Position numbers and translations under genes: made by a program. The notes beneath the pieces were generated by a model that was not told where the DNA came from, ran no database searches, and saw only the letters and a program-made list of their open reading frames with translations. DNA of 37,217 nt, taken from contig SMXS01000030.1 in the NCBI GenBank assembly GCA_004356955.1, forward strand, positions 1-37,217, written 5' to 3'. Each line of letters begins with the position of its first letter. Within the stretch, counting starts at the first letter, position 1. The stretch is from Alphaproteobacteria bacterium. GTDB lineage: Bacteria; Pseudomonadota; Alphaproteobacteria; SMXS01. Of this stretch, positions 7,300 to 15,854 are shown piece by piece.

Positions 7300-8600
7300 G
7301 TGAGCATCCTGGAAGACCCCCTCGAGCTGCCTTGTGGCGTCGCCGTACCGAACCGCCTGGCCAAATCTGCCATGACTGAAGGGCTGGCCGACCCCCCCAC
7401 CGGGCCACGCCCGAGTTGAACCACATATACAAGCGCTGGGCGCTGGGCGGCATCGGGTTGAATATCACGGGCAATGTGCAAGTCGACATCACCCATCTGG
7501 AACGACCGGGCAATGTGGTCATCGATCCTTCCATGGCAGGCAACGGTGGCCTGGATGAATTGCGCGCCTATGCCACGGCAGGTCGTGCCAATGGGACTGA
7601 ATTGTGGATGCAGGTCAACCACCCCGGCAGGCAGTGCCCGGCGTCGATTAACCCGCATCCGTTTGCGGCGTCTGATGTGCAACTGGGGAACAACGACGCC
7701 CATTATGGCAAGCCCATCCCCATGAGCCACGATCAGGTGATCGATATCCGCGATCGCTTTGTCCATGTCGCCAAAACGGCCCAGGAAACGGGTTTTACCG
7801 GCGTGCAGATCCATGCCGCCCATGGCTATTTACTGTCGAACTTCCTGTCCCCCGTGACCAACAAGCGCACCGACCAATGGGGTGGGTCGCTGGAAAACCG
7901 CGCGCGGCTGTTGGTGGATATCGTCCGGTCTGTGCGCGAGGAAACTGGCAAAGACTTCCCCATTTCGGTCAAGATGAACTCGACCGACTTCCAACAGGGC
8001 GGCTTTACGCTGGAAGACTGCCAGCAGGTCGTGGCCTGGCTGTCGGACGCGACCTTAGACCTGTTGGAAATATCGGGCGGTACCTATGAACAGCCCGCCA
8101 TGATGGGCGGCGTTGGAAATGCGGCCACCTATGAAGACCCGTTGAAGGAAAGCACTGCCAAACGCGAAGCCTATTTTGTTGAATATGCCAAAGCCATCCG
8201 CCCGGCCGCCACCATGCCGCTGATGGTCACCGGCGGCTTTCGTACCCGCGAGGCCATGGAGTTTGCCGTGAACGAAGGCGCAGTTGACCTCATCGGCATT
8301 GCCCGGCCCCTGTGCGGCGACCCGGAATCGCCCGCCAAGCTGTTGCGCGGCGAAATCGAAGCCCTGCCAGACTATGAAAACATGCTCGACGTCACCGAAG
8401 CAGATGCCCCGAACATGAAACCCCACCAACGCACGGCCTTGACCGGCGCAGGTCGCCAGGGCTGGTTCTGCCTCAATATCATCCGCATGGGGCAGGGACT
8501 AGAGGCCGATATGGACCTGTCTTGCATGGATGCTGCTGCGGCCTATGCCGCCAGTGAAGCGACGACAAATAAGAAGCGATTGGCTGTATTGCAGGAATAG
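7300..8600 (+). pseudogene. NADH:flavin oxidoreductase (Old Yellow Enzyme family), frameshifted
   Basis: This is an FMN-dependent TIM-barrel ene-reductase of the Old Yellow Enzyme family. The natural start is the GTG at 7300, preceded by GAGGAA at ideal spacing. That frame reads through PNRLAKSAMTEGLAD and then hits TGA at 7417, because the C7 run at 7392-7398 is one base short. Adding one C restores DPPHRATPELNHIY, which continues the family pattern. The ORF-track entry (TTG at 7416) is the distal part. It keeps NHPGRQ, the HxxH pair in IHAAHGYLLSNFLSP and the FMN-binding GIARPLCGDP. Substrate is unknown. Either a sequencing error or a genuinely broken gene. Confidence 0.85.
7392..7398 (+). 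other. C7 homopolymer causing apparent frameshift
   Basis: Seven C at 7392-7398 break the oxidoreductase frame. Eight C would join the GTG-initiated N-terminus to the rest of the protein without any other change. Confidence 0.8.
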
Positions 8601-8614
8601 CTGATACTTCTGTC

Positions 8615-8747
8615 GTCATCCCGCACCCTGACTGAAAGTCAGGTTACGATGCGGGATCCAGGAAATGAACAAGTCCCTGCCAGGGGCAGGGTCATGCCTG
8701 CTTTCTGGATACCGGGTCTGTTCGGGCGTTGCCCGGCCCGGCATGAC
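8615..8747 (+). repeat. Dispersed palindromic repeat, copy A
   Basis: The ~133 bp intergenic element begins GTCATCCCG and ends CCGGCATGAC, which are near-inverted ends. It has two self-complementary arms, each carrying GGATCCAG or CTGGATACC at its inner edge, around a central hairpin CCCTGCC...GGCAGGG. It matches the reverse complement of 15713-15843 over its full length, including shared blocks GTCAGGTTACGA and TTTCTGGATACCGGGTCTG. It looks like a REP/BIME- or MITE-like element, of the kind common between alphaproteobacterial genes. No ORF is inside. Confidence 0.85.
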
Positions 8748-8802
8748 GGTGTTGTAGGGGATTGGTTAACAAGGTGAAAATCCCGCTATGCCCCCGGCGC
8801 AA

Positions 8803-8830
8803 TTGACATATGCGTGGGTTTCAACATACT
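8803..8830 (+). promoter_or_regulatory. Candidate sigma-70 promoter for mutase gene
   Basis: A perfect TTGACA (8803-8808) is followed after 16 bp by CATACT (8825-8830), 51 bp before the mutase ATG. The -35 is strong and the -10 matches 4 of 6. I see no B12-riboswitch-like structure in the leader. Confidence 0.45.
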
Positions 8831-8881
8831 GCGCGGCAAATTTAGGCTAATATGGGTGCCTTACAGATAGGCAAATGAAAC

Positions 8882-11029
8882 ATGGCAGATAAAAAACACA
8901 CCGTAGAAGAGTGGGCTGAACTGGCTGAAAAAGAGCTTCGGGGCAAGCCCTTAGCAGACCTGACCTGGGATACGCCAGAAGGTATTGCCGTCAAGCCGCT
9001 TTATACCGCTGCAGACCTTGAAGATATGGGTTTTGAAGAAACCCTGCCTGGTTTTGCGCCGTTTACACGTGGTGTGCGTGCGTCCATGTATGCCAACCGC
9101 CCCTGGACCGTGCGCCAGTATGCCGGTTTTTCCACCGCTGAAGAATCCAACGCATTTTATCGCCGCAATCTGGCGGCGGGCCAGAAGGGCCTGTCTATCG
9201 CATTCGATCTGGCGACCCATCGTGGCTATGATTCTGACCATCCCCGGGTGGTGGGTGATGTCGGCAAGGCCGGTGTGGCCATCGATTCCATCGAGGATAT
9301 GAAGATCCTCTTTGATGGTATTCCGTTGGACGAAATGTCCGTCTCCATGACCATGAATGGCGCGGTGCTGCCGAATCTGGCCTATTACATTGTGGCTGCC
9401 GAGGAACAGGGCGTTTCGCTCGATCAACTTACCGGTACGATCCAGAACGATATTCTCAAAGAGTTCATGGTCCGCAACACCTATATTTATCCACCGGCAC
9501 CAAGCATGCGGATCATCGCCGATATCATCGAGTATACCTCGGCGAATATGCCGAAATACAACTCGATCTCGATCTCCGGCTATCACATGCAGGAAGCCGG
9601 CGCGACCCAGGTGCAAGAACTGGCCTATACGCTGGCTGACGGTATGGAATATGTCCGCGCGGCCATGGCCAAGGGCCTGGACATTGATGTCTTTGCCGGC
9701 CGCCTGTCGTTCTTCTTTGCCATTGGCATGAACTTCTTTATGGAAGTGTCCAAGCTGCGGGCTGCACGCCTGCTGTGGGCCCGGATCATGACAGATTTTG
9801 GGGCGCAAAAAGCAAGCTCCAAGATGTTGCGCACCCATTGCCAGACATCGGGCGTGTCGTTGACGGAAAAAGACCCTTACAACAATGTCGTCCGCACCAC
9901 GGTAGAGGCCATGGCTGCCGTTTTTGGTGGCACGCAAAGCCTGCACACCAACGCGCTGGATGAAGCCATTGCGCTGCCAACAGACTTTTCAGCCCGCATT
10001 GCCCGCAACACCCAATTGGTGTTGCAGGAAGAGACCGGCATTACCAATGTGATCGACCCCTTGGGTGGGTCTTATTATGTGGAAAGCCTGACCAATTCCA
10101 TGGCCGAGGAAGCCTGGAAGCTGATCCAGGAAGTCGAAGAAATGGGCGGCATGACTGCAGCCGTTGAAAGCGGCCTGCCCAAGTTGCGCATCGAAGAAGC
10201 CGCTGCCCGCAAGCAAGCCCGCATTGATCGGGGTGAAGAAGTTGTGGTTGGCGTCAACAAATACCGCCTTGAAAAAGAAGACGATATAGACGTTCTCGAT
10301 ATTGATAACGCCGCGGTGCGTGAAGCGCAGATTACGCGGCTGACCCGCGTTCGGGGCGAGCGTGACCCTGTCGCGTGGCAGGCTTCCCTTGACGCGTTAA
10401 CGGAAGGCGCCAAAGGCGATGCCAATTTGCTGGAACTGGCTGTTGAGGCAGCCCGCGCTCGCGCCACAGTCGGCGAAATTTCTGACGCCTTGGAAACGGT
10501 GTTTGACCGCCATAAAGCTGAAATCCGGTCGGTTTCTGGTGTTTACGGCGCCGCCTATGAAGGGGATGAGCAGTTCATGAATATTCAGAAGACCGTTGAA
10601 GACTTCGCCGCCGCAGAAGGTCGTCGTCCCCGCATGCTGGTCGTCAAAATGGGCCAGGATGGCCATGATCGGGGCGCCAAAGTGATCGCAACTGCTTTTG
10701 CTGATATCGGATTTGACGTCGATGTCGGTCCCTTGTTCCAGACACCAGAGGAAGCCGCGCGCCAGGCTGTTGAGGCCGACGTGCACATCGTTGGTGTGTC
10801 GTCACAGGCCGCTGGTCACAAGACATTGGTGCCAGAGCTGATCAAAGATTTGCGCGCCCAGGGTGCCGGTGATGTGCTGGTGGTCTGTGGTGGGGTGATC
10901 CCGGCACAGGATTATGAGGGGCTGTATGCAGCCGGTGTATCCGCCATTTATGGCCCAGGGACCAATATCCCTGACGCCGCCAGCGAAGTAATCGCGCTTT
11001 TGAACAAGCATAAAAAAGCTGCCCAATAG
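8882..11029 (+). CDS. scpA: Methylmalonyl-CoA mutase
   Basis: The 715-residue adenosylcobalamin enzyme interconverts methylmalonyl-CoA and succinyl-CoA in the cytoplasm. The N-terminal TIM barrel binds the CoA ester. [15 protein letters not shown] aligns with the Propionibacterium substrate motif, giving Arg73, Thr76, Arg78 and Tyr80 for its Arg82, Thr85, Arg87 and Tyr89. The C-terminal cobalamin domain has DGHDRG (Asp593, His595) and a GGVIP segment. Both domains on one chain indicate the homodimeric type; symbols mcmA and mutB are also used. The substrate motif favours methylmalonyl-CoA over ethylmalonyl- or isobutyryl-CoA. meaB follows at once. Confidence 0.95.
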   Translation: MADKKHTVEEWAELAEKELRGKPLADLTWDTPEGIAVKPLYTAADLEDMGFEETLPGFAPFTRGVRASMYANRPWTVRQYAGFSTAEESNAFYRRNLAAGQKGLSIAFDLATHRGYDSDHPRVVGDVGKAGVAIDSIEDMKILFDGIPLDEMSVSMTMNGAVLPNLAYYIVAAEEQGVSLDQLTGTIQNDILKEFMVRNTYIYPPAPSMRIIADIIEYTSANMPKYNSISISGYHMQEAGATQVQELAYTLADGMEYVRAAMAKGLDIDVFAGRLSFFFAIGMNFFMEVSKLRAARLLWARIMTDFGAQKASSKMLRTHCQTSGVSLTEKDPYNNVVRTTVEAMAAVFGGTQSLHTNALDEAIALPTDFSARIARNTQLVLQEETGITNVIDPLGGSYYVESLTNSMAEEAWKLIQEVEEMGGMTAAVESGLPKLRIEEAAARKQARIDRGEEVVVGVNKYRLEKEDDIDVLDIDNAAVREAQITRLTRVRGERDPVAWQASLDALTEGAKGDANLLELAVEAARARATVGEISDALETVFDRHKAEIRSVSGVYGAAYEGDEQFMNIQKTVEDFAAAEGRRPRMLVVKMGQDGHDRGAKVIATAFADIGFDVDVGPLFQTPEEAARQAVEADVHIVGVSSQAAGHKTLVPELIKDLRAQGAGDVLVVCGGVIPAQDYEGLYAAGVSAIYGPGTNIPDAASEVIALLNKHKKAAQ

Positions 11030-11053
11030 GCATTAGTGAAGGGACGGCTTCCT

Positions 11054-12028
11054 ATGGCTGAGGAGTCGCTTGCACAACAGTTGATCGACGGGAACCGCCG
11101 GGCTTTGGCACGGGGGATTACCCTGGTTGAATCGTCTCGTGCAGATCACAAACAGGATGCCCAGGCGCTGTTGGCCGAAATTATGCCAAAGACAGGCGGT
11201 GCCATGCGGCTTGGTCTGTCTGGTGCGCCCGGCGTGGGCAAATCCACCTTTATCGAAACTATGGGACTGCATCTGACTGGCCTTGGTCATAAAGTTGCGG
11301 TGTTGGCCGTTGACCCCAGTTCTGCCCGCACGGGTGGGTCTATCCTGGGGGATAAAACACGGATGGAGCTGTTGTCGCGTGACCCGAACGCTTTCATCCG
11401 CCCGACACCAGCCAGTGGTACCTTGGGTGGGGTGGCGCGGCGCACGCGCGAGGCCATGTTGCTGGTCGAGGCTGCAGGCTATGACATTGTTATTATCGAA
11501 ACCGTGGGCGTTGGCCAGTCAGAAACTGCCGTGGCCGATATGGTCGATATGTTCCTGTTGTTGCAATCGCCCGGTGGGGGTGACGAATTGCAGGGCATCA
11601 AACGCGGGATCATGGAAATTGCCGACCTGATCGTGGTCAACAAGGCCGACGGCGTGCTGGAAAAACCAGCCAAGATTGCCCAGGCAGAATTTGCTGGCGC
11701 CCTGACCCTGATGCGCCCCAAAAGCCCCAACTGGACGCCAGAAGTGCTGTTGGCATCGGCGTTGAAGAACATCGGTATCACCGAAATTTGGGACACGGTC
11801 TGCACATTTGAAGAACGCATGGTAGAGTCGGGCGAATTACAGGCTAATCGGGCGCGTCAAGCGACTGCCTGGATGTGGACCGAGATTGGTGCAGGTCTGA
11901 TGGACCGGTTCAAGGATGACGTGGCCGTATCGGCCCGGATGAGCGTGCTGGAAGACGATGTAGCCAAAGGCGAAATCACGCCGAGTGCGGCAGCTTCCGA
12001 ACTCTTGGGGATATTCAAGAGTAACTGA
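11054..12028 (+). CDS. meaB: MeaB, GTPase chaperone of methylmalonyl-CoA mutase
   Basis: This G3E-family GTPase protects and reloads methylmalonyl-CoA mutase with adenosylcobalamin. The P-loop is GAPGVGKST, the following loop [18 protein letters not shown] is characteristic of MeaB/ArgK, and NKAD is the guanine-specificity motif. I chose the ATG at 11054 ([10 protein letters not shown], 324 residues) because it fits the family N-terminus and has AGGGA upstream. The track's GTG at 11036 adds six residues. The gene lies 24 bp after the mutase stop and is surely co-transcribed. Confidence 0.95.
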   Translation: MAEESLAQQLIDGNRRALARGITLVESSRADHKQDAQALLAEIMPKTGGAMRLGLSGAPGVGKSTFIETMGLHLTGLGHKVAVLAVDPSSARTGGSILGDKTRMELLSRDPNAFIRPTPASGTLGGVARRTREAMLLVEAAGYDIVIIETVGVGQSETAVADMVDMFLLLQSPGGGDELQGIKRGIMEIADLIVVNKADGVLEKPAKIAQAEFAGALTLMRPKSPNWTPEVLLASALKNIGITEIWDTVCTFEERMVESGELQANRARQATAWMWTEIGAGLMDRFKDDVAVSARMSVLEDDVAKGEITPSAAASELLGIFKSN

Positions 12029-12042
12029 GTTAAAACCGTGTC

Positions 12043-12071
12043 TTGACGTGGCTGCAATGGTTCCTTATACA
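12043..12071 (+). promoter_or_regulatory. Strong sigma-70 promoter for rpmB
   Basis: TTGACG (12043-12048), a 17-bp spacer and TATACA (12066-12071) form a near-consensus promoter directly after meaB. This leaves about a 90-nt leader before the rpmB ATG. Confidence 0.75.
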
Positions 12072-12162
12072 TCGCCGCCAATCAGAGATTTACGGGCAGA
12101 ATCGGCCCGCATGACTGGCGGAAAGCCGCGAGTTGTAACAAAGCAAAGAAGAGTGACAGATT

Positions 12163-12456
12163 ATGTCCAGAGTGTGTGAACTTACGGGTAAAGGCGTCAT
12201 GACAGGCAACAATGTCAGTCACGCCAAAAACAGAACTCGGCGTCGTTTTCTGCCCAACCTGAATCAGGTGACACTCGCCAGTGATTCTCTGGGTGAAAAA
12301 TTCCGCATGCGCGTCACATCCCATGCCCTGCGCACTGTTGAGCACCGTGGCGGCCTGGATGCCTTTTTGCTAAAGCAGGCTGATGCTGACCTGTCTTTGA
12401 AGGCCCAGCGCGTCAAGCGTCGCATCAAAAAGAAGCTGGCCGAAGCCGAAGCATAA
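12163..12456 (+). CDS. rpmB: 50S ribosomal protein L28
   Basis: The 97-residue basic protein matches alphaproteobacterial L28 along its length: [11 protein letters not shown] at the start, [18 protein letters not shown], and a Lys/Arg-rich end. It is part of the large ribosomal subunit. It has its own strong promoter just upstream. Its stop lies one base from the stop of the convergent phytase-like gene, so no separate terminator fits between them. Confidence 0.98.
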   Translation: MSRVCELTGKGVMTGNNVSHAKNRTRRRFLPNLNQVTLASDSLGEKFRMRVTSHALRTVEHRGGLDAFLLKQADADLSLKAQRVKRRIKKKLAEAEA

Positions 12457-12457
12457 G

Positions 12458-13492
12458 CTATTGGTCGGCATTATCGACCAATTCGAACATCAATAAAAGC
12501 GTATCCTGCATGGGGTTGAAATTGTCGTCTGACAATATGTAGACCAGCGTTTCCCCGTGCGCGCCTTCCACGACACGCAATCCTTCAAAGTTATCAACAG
12601 TCATTGGCGATGCAATCTCGGCGATTTGGTCGCAGGGCAGAGTTGCGCCTGGCTTGACGTCTTGGCGCTGAATGATGCACAGGCGTATAGCGGACCCCAA
12701 TGCGGGCGTATAGCGTCTTTCCAGGGTCAAGATGTTGCCGTCAGGCAACAGGGCCATCGAAACAGGGAAGAACATGTCCCTGATCAGGTAGGATAACTCG
12801 TTGAATTTGGCCCCAAGAATCAACCAGCCTTTGGTCGTGTTGTCCGAATTAAAACTGCCCTCTGTCACTGCCAGTAACACGCCCTTATCCAGATAGACCA
12901 GCGCTTCCATCGCTGCATTAGGTGTTAGTGAATCGCTGTTTGGCGGGACGAACCTGTCGATAGCTTGCGTCTCTTCATTCAGCGCCACACTTAGGGGATG
13001 TGGCCCAGGAAATTCAAATGCCAAAACCTGATGCACACGTTCCAATGACACAAATACATGACCGGCATTGTCTGTTGCCAGACCTTCGATGTCGGCACCA
13101 TATCCGACCAATGGGTCGCCGCTCATATCTTTAACAGCGGCGAGCGTACTTTGCCTTACGCCAACCAGTTTGCCGTCTTCATGGACCAGATAGCTGTGCC
13201 ACCATAAGCCCCTGTCCGAGACAGCCAGAATTTCCATGGTCTTAGGATCCACCAACAGGCCGGACAGGCCGCCAAATCGATTATGTTCTGATGTCAGTCG
13301 AAGACCGCCCCGATATTTCAGTTGCCCGACGCGTGTGGTGCCTGAGTCCCCTGGCACAAGCGGGACTGATTCAGCTGAGACGACCACGGGGCCCAATGGG
13401 TCCAGAAAGATGGCCCTGGGCCAGAATAGATAGGCGGCGACAAAAAGGGCGACAGCAATGACAATCATTGCGTAATAGGTGCTGCGTTTCAC
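12458..13492 (-). CDS. Phytase-like esterase-family protein, membrane-anchored or exported
   Basis: The 344-residue protein starts with a hydrophobic segment (residues 5-25) and probably acts in the periplasm. The rest is a beta-propeller-type domain of the 'esterase-like activity of phytase' family. Signs are GGLSGLLVDP, the AVSDRG segment, DIEGLATD and the typical end LSDDNFNPMQDTLLLMFEL. Members often lie near rpmB or the cobS/cobT genes in alphaproteobacteria. The substrate is unknown. Translation starts at GTG with AAGG six bases upstream. Confidence 0.85.
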   Translation of the reverse strand: MKRSTYYAMIVIAVALFVAAYLFWPRAIFLDPLGPVVVSAESVPLVPGDSGTTRVGQLKYRGGLRLTSEHNRFGGLSGLLVDPKTMEILAVSDRGLWWHSYLVHEDGKLVGVRQSTLAAVKDMSGDPLVGYGADIEGLATDNAGHVFVSLERVHQVLAFEFPGPHPLSVALNEETQAIDRFVPPNSDSLTPNAAMEALVYLDKGVLLAVTEGSFNSDNTTKGWLILGAKFNELSYLIRDMFFPVSMALLPDGNILTLERRYTPALGSAIRLCIIQRQDVKPGATLPCDQIAEIASPMTVDNFEGLRVVEGAHGETLVYILSDDNFNPMQDTLLLMFELVDNADQ

Positions 13493-13565
13493 GTTGAACC
13501 TTTTCAGGCGTAAATGGATAGTTCTATGATGACTTTAGGGTGATATGGAACGGGGAGCAATTGAC

Positions 13566-14363
13566 ATGACGCAGCAATCGACAGTGAATGAAAAAGCAGG
13601 CATCAGCAGACGGTCGCTGCTGGCAGGGGCAGCGGGCTTGCCTCTGGCTACAATATTGGCCAGCCCTGCCTTGGCCGAACTCAGCGCTGCAACGGCCACA
13701 GAAGTCACGATCACAACCAATTCCGGTGGCCATACAATCAGTGCCAGCCTGTTCACCCCCGATGGGACGCCTGCTGGTGCCGTCATCCTGATCCACGAAT
13801 GGTGGGGGTTGAATGACCAGATCAAATCCGTTGGCGCAGAGCTGGCCAAATTGGGCTATCTGGCGCTGGCGATCGATTTGTATGGCGGCAAAGTTGCGAC
13901 CAACGCCGACGAGGCCATGCAATATGTGGGCGCCGTCGACGAGGCCGTCGGCGTCGATACCGTGCAGTCCTGGGCCAAGTGGCTGCGCAATCACCCGGCA
14001 GGGTCTGGCAAGGTGGCGGCCATGGGCTGGTGCTTTGGCGGCGGCTGGTCGCTGGAGGCCGCCATCGAGGCCGGTGTGGACGCCAGCATCATCTATTATG
14101 GTCGCGTGACAGCCCCACCCGAGCGCCTGGCATCGATTTCTGGCCCGGTGCTGGGCCATTTCGCGACCCAGGACCAGTTTATCAACAAACCAATGGTCGA
14201 CGGTTTTGAGGCCAATATGGCCGCTGCAGGTAAAGAGTTGACCGTCCATCTGTATGACGCTGACCACGCCTTTGCAAACCCAACGTCCGCCCGTTATGAC
14301 GACGCCGATGCGGCCTTGTCGTGGCAGCGCACAACAGCTTTTTTGGCCGAACATATTGGCTGA
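13566..14363 (+). CDS. Dienelactone hydrolase-family protein with Tat signal
   Basis: This alpha/beta hydrolase resembles dienelactone hydrolase. The nucleophile is Cys in GWCFGGG, with Asp in ATQDQF and His in DADHAF as the rest of the triad; HEWWGLN precedes them. The N-terminus has a twin-arginine signal, SRRSLLAG, followed by a hydrophobic stretch and a likely cut after ALA, so the enzyme should be exported folded. I chose the ATG at 13566, which has GGGGAG 8 bases upstream, over the track's 13545. The lyase gene follows 28 bp later. The substrate is unknown. Confidence 0.9.
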   Translation: MTQQSTVNEKAGISRRSLLAGAAGLPLATILASPALAELSAATATEVTITTNSGGHTISASLFTPDGTPAGAVILIHEWWGLNDQIKSVGAELAKLGYLALAIDLYGGKVATNADEAMQYVGAVDEAVGVDTVQSWAKWLRNHPAGSGKVAAMGWCFGGGWSLEAAIEAGVDASIIYYGRVTAPPERLASISGPVLGHFATQDQFINKPMVDGFEANMAAAGKELTVHLYDADHAFANPTSARYDDADAALSWQRTTAFLAEHIG

Positions 14364-14391
14364 AACAAATACGATTGATAAGGGGAATAGA

Positions 14392-15645
14392 ATGACCTTC
14401 ACCATGCCGGAAAAAGGACGTGACTGGGACAGTCTCAGCCAGGAAATGACGGATCGCGCCAGCGTTGATGTCAAATGGCGTGACGGTAAAACAGCGGTCT
14501 ATGTTTTCAACGGCGGTGAGGATGTGCGCGACGTGGCCAAGCAGGCCTATGGCGCCTTTATGTCCGAAAACGGCCTGGGCCCGGCGGCCTTCCCCAGCCT
14601 GAAAAAAATGGAGGAAGAAGTGGTCTCGATGGGGCTGAACCTGTTGCAGGCCCCATCTGGGGCGGCGGGCAACCTGACGTCGGGCGGCACGGATTCCATC
14701 ACCATGGCAATCAAAGCTGCGCGCGACTATCGCCGTTCTCTGAACAAACTGAATGGCCATGTTAAATTAGACGGGCAGGGGAATCTGGTCATACCGTGGT
14801 CGGCGCATCCAGCCTTCGACAAAGCCGCCAGCCTGATGGACCTGGAAATCAGACGCATCCCATGCCGCGACCTCTATGCTGACCCCCAAGCGATGGCCCA
14901 AGCCGTGGACGACAATACAGTGATGATGGTCGGGTCTGCGCCGTGCTTTCCTTACGGATTGATCGACCCCATTGCCGAGTTGGGCAAAGTCGCGGCCGAG
15001 AAAGATGTCTGGTTGCATGTTGATGCCTGCGTTGGTGGCTATTTCGCGCCCTTTGCCAGAATGAATGGTGTTGACCTGCCGCCCTTTGATTTTGAGGTGC
15101 CCGAGGTCCTGAGCATGTCGGCAGACTTGCACAAATATGGATATGCGGCCAAAGGGGCGTCCACAGTATTTTTCCGGACCGAAGAATTGCGAGAACACAT
15201 GATCTTCAATGTCAGCGATTGGCCTGGCGGACGGATGATCACGCCAACGCTGGCGGGCACCCGACCGGGCGGTGCGATCGCAGCGGCCTGGGCTGTCATG
15301 AACTATCTGGGTGTCGAGGGTTACCGGGAAAAACAGGGTCAGGTATGCGATGTACGGCAATATATCCAAGACGGTGTACAGGAAATGGGGTTCCAAATTG
15401 TTGGTGACCCAAAGCTGGGGCTGATGGCTTTTTTTCACCCAGAGTTTGACAGTTTTGCCTTATTGGCACAGATGATGAAGCGCGGCTGGATTACCGCGGT
15501 GACCACCGAACCCCGGTCGCTTCATCTCATGCTCAGCCCGTTCCATGCAAAGGTACAGGACCAATATCTGGCGGATCTTAAGGCCAGCATGGCTGATATT
15601 ATCGCGGGGGACGATAGTAGTGTTAAAGAAGCTCGGTACAGCTGA
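14392..15645 (+). CDS. PLP-dependent decarboxylase / sphingosine-1-phosphate lyase-like
   Basis: The 417-residue fold-type I PLP enzyme belongs to the group II decarboxylase superfamily and is closest in motifs to sphingosine-phosphate lyase. NLTSGGTDS contacts the PLP phosphate, HVDACVGGY holds the ring-stacking His and Asp, and the Schiff-base Lys is in SADLHKYGYAAKG. The start at 14392 has AGGGGAA just upstream and fits the family. The track's earlier start adds 46 residues that overlap the hydrolase gene in another frame. Substrate could be a long-chain base phosphate or an amino acid; the sequence does not decide. Confidence 0.88.
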   Translation: MTFTMPEKGRDWDSLSQEMTDRASVDVKWRDGKTAVYVFNGGEDVRDVAKQAYGAFMSENGLGPAAFPSLKKMEEEVVSMGLNLLQAPSGAAGNLTSGGTDSITMAIKAARDYRRSLNKLNGHVKLDGQGNLVIPWSAHPAFDKAASLMDLEIRRIPCRDLYADPQAMAQAVDDNTVMMVGSAPCFPYGLIDPIAELGKVAAEKDVWLHVDACVGGYFAPFARMNGVDLPPFDFEVPEVLSMSADLHKYGYAAKGASTVFFRTEELREHMIFNVSDWPGGRMITPTLAGTRPGGAIAAAWAVMNYLGVEGYREKQGQVCDVRQYIQDGVQEMGFQIVGDPKLGLMAFFHPEFDSFALLAQMMKRGWITAVTTEPRSLHLMLSPFHAKVQDQYLADLKASMADIIAGDDSSVKEARYS

Positions 15646-15712
15646 TCCTAGACCCGTCCCCAATTTCGGTTCGTCCTGAGTGATTTTGAGCATTGGCTCA
15701 AAACTCTGATTT

Positions 15713-15843
15713 GTCATGCCGGGCAGGGCGAAGCCCGGTCAGACCCGGTATCCAGAAAATAGGAATGACCCTGTTTTAGCAGGGGCATATTTTTCCTGGA
15801 TCCCGAGTCGTAACCTGACCTGGCGGTTAGGGCACGGGATGAC
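15713..15843 (-). repeat. Dispersed palindromic repeat, copy B
   Basis: This 131 bp element is copy A (8615-8747) in reverse orientation. It begins GTCATGCCGGG and ends GGGATGAC, with the same two arms and a central hairpin (CCCTG...CAGGG). It fills most of the 209-bp gap between the convergent lyase and cobT genes, where it could also act as a terminator hairpin. Confidence 0.85.
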
Positions 15844-15854
15844 GAGTAGGAAAT

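Noticed and set aside
7278-7823. 181-aa minus-strand ORF over the oxidoreductase start
   Set aside because: Shadow of the frameshifted oxidoreductase; the plus strand holds the family motifs on both sides of the break.
8748-8881. Possible cobalamin riboswitch ahead of the mutase
   Set aside because: The leader after the candidate promoter is only about 45-50 nt, too short, and no B12-box-like sequence is seen.
8951-9946. 331-aa minus-strand ORF
   Set aside because: Antisense to methylmalonyl-CoA mutase, whose reading is certain.
12460-12482. Perfect 8-bp hairpin ATTGGTCG/CGACCAAT at the rpmB/phytase-like junction
   Set aside because: Could be a terminator, but no T run follows on either strand and it lies inside the C-terminal codons of the phytase-like gene.
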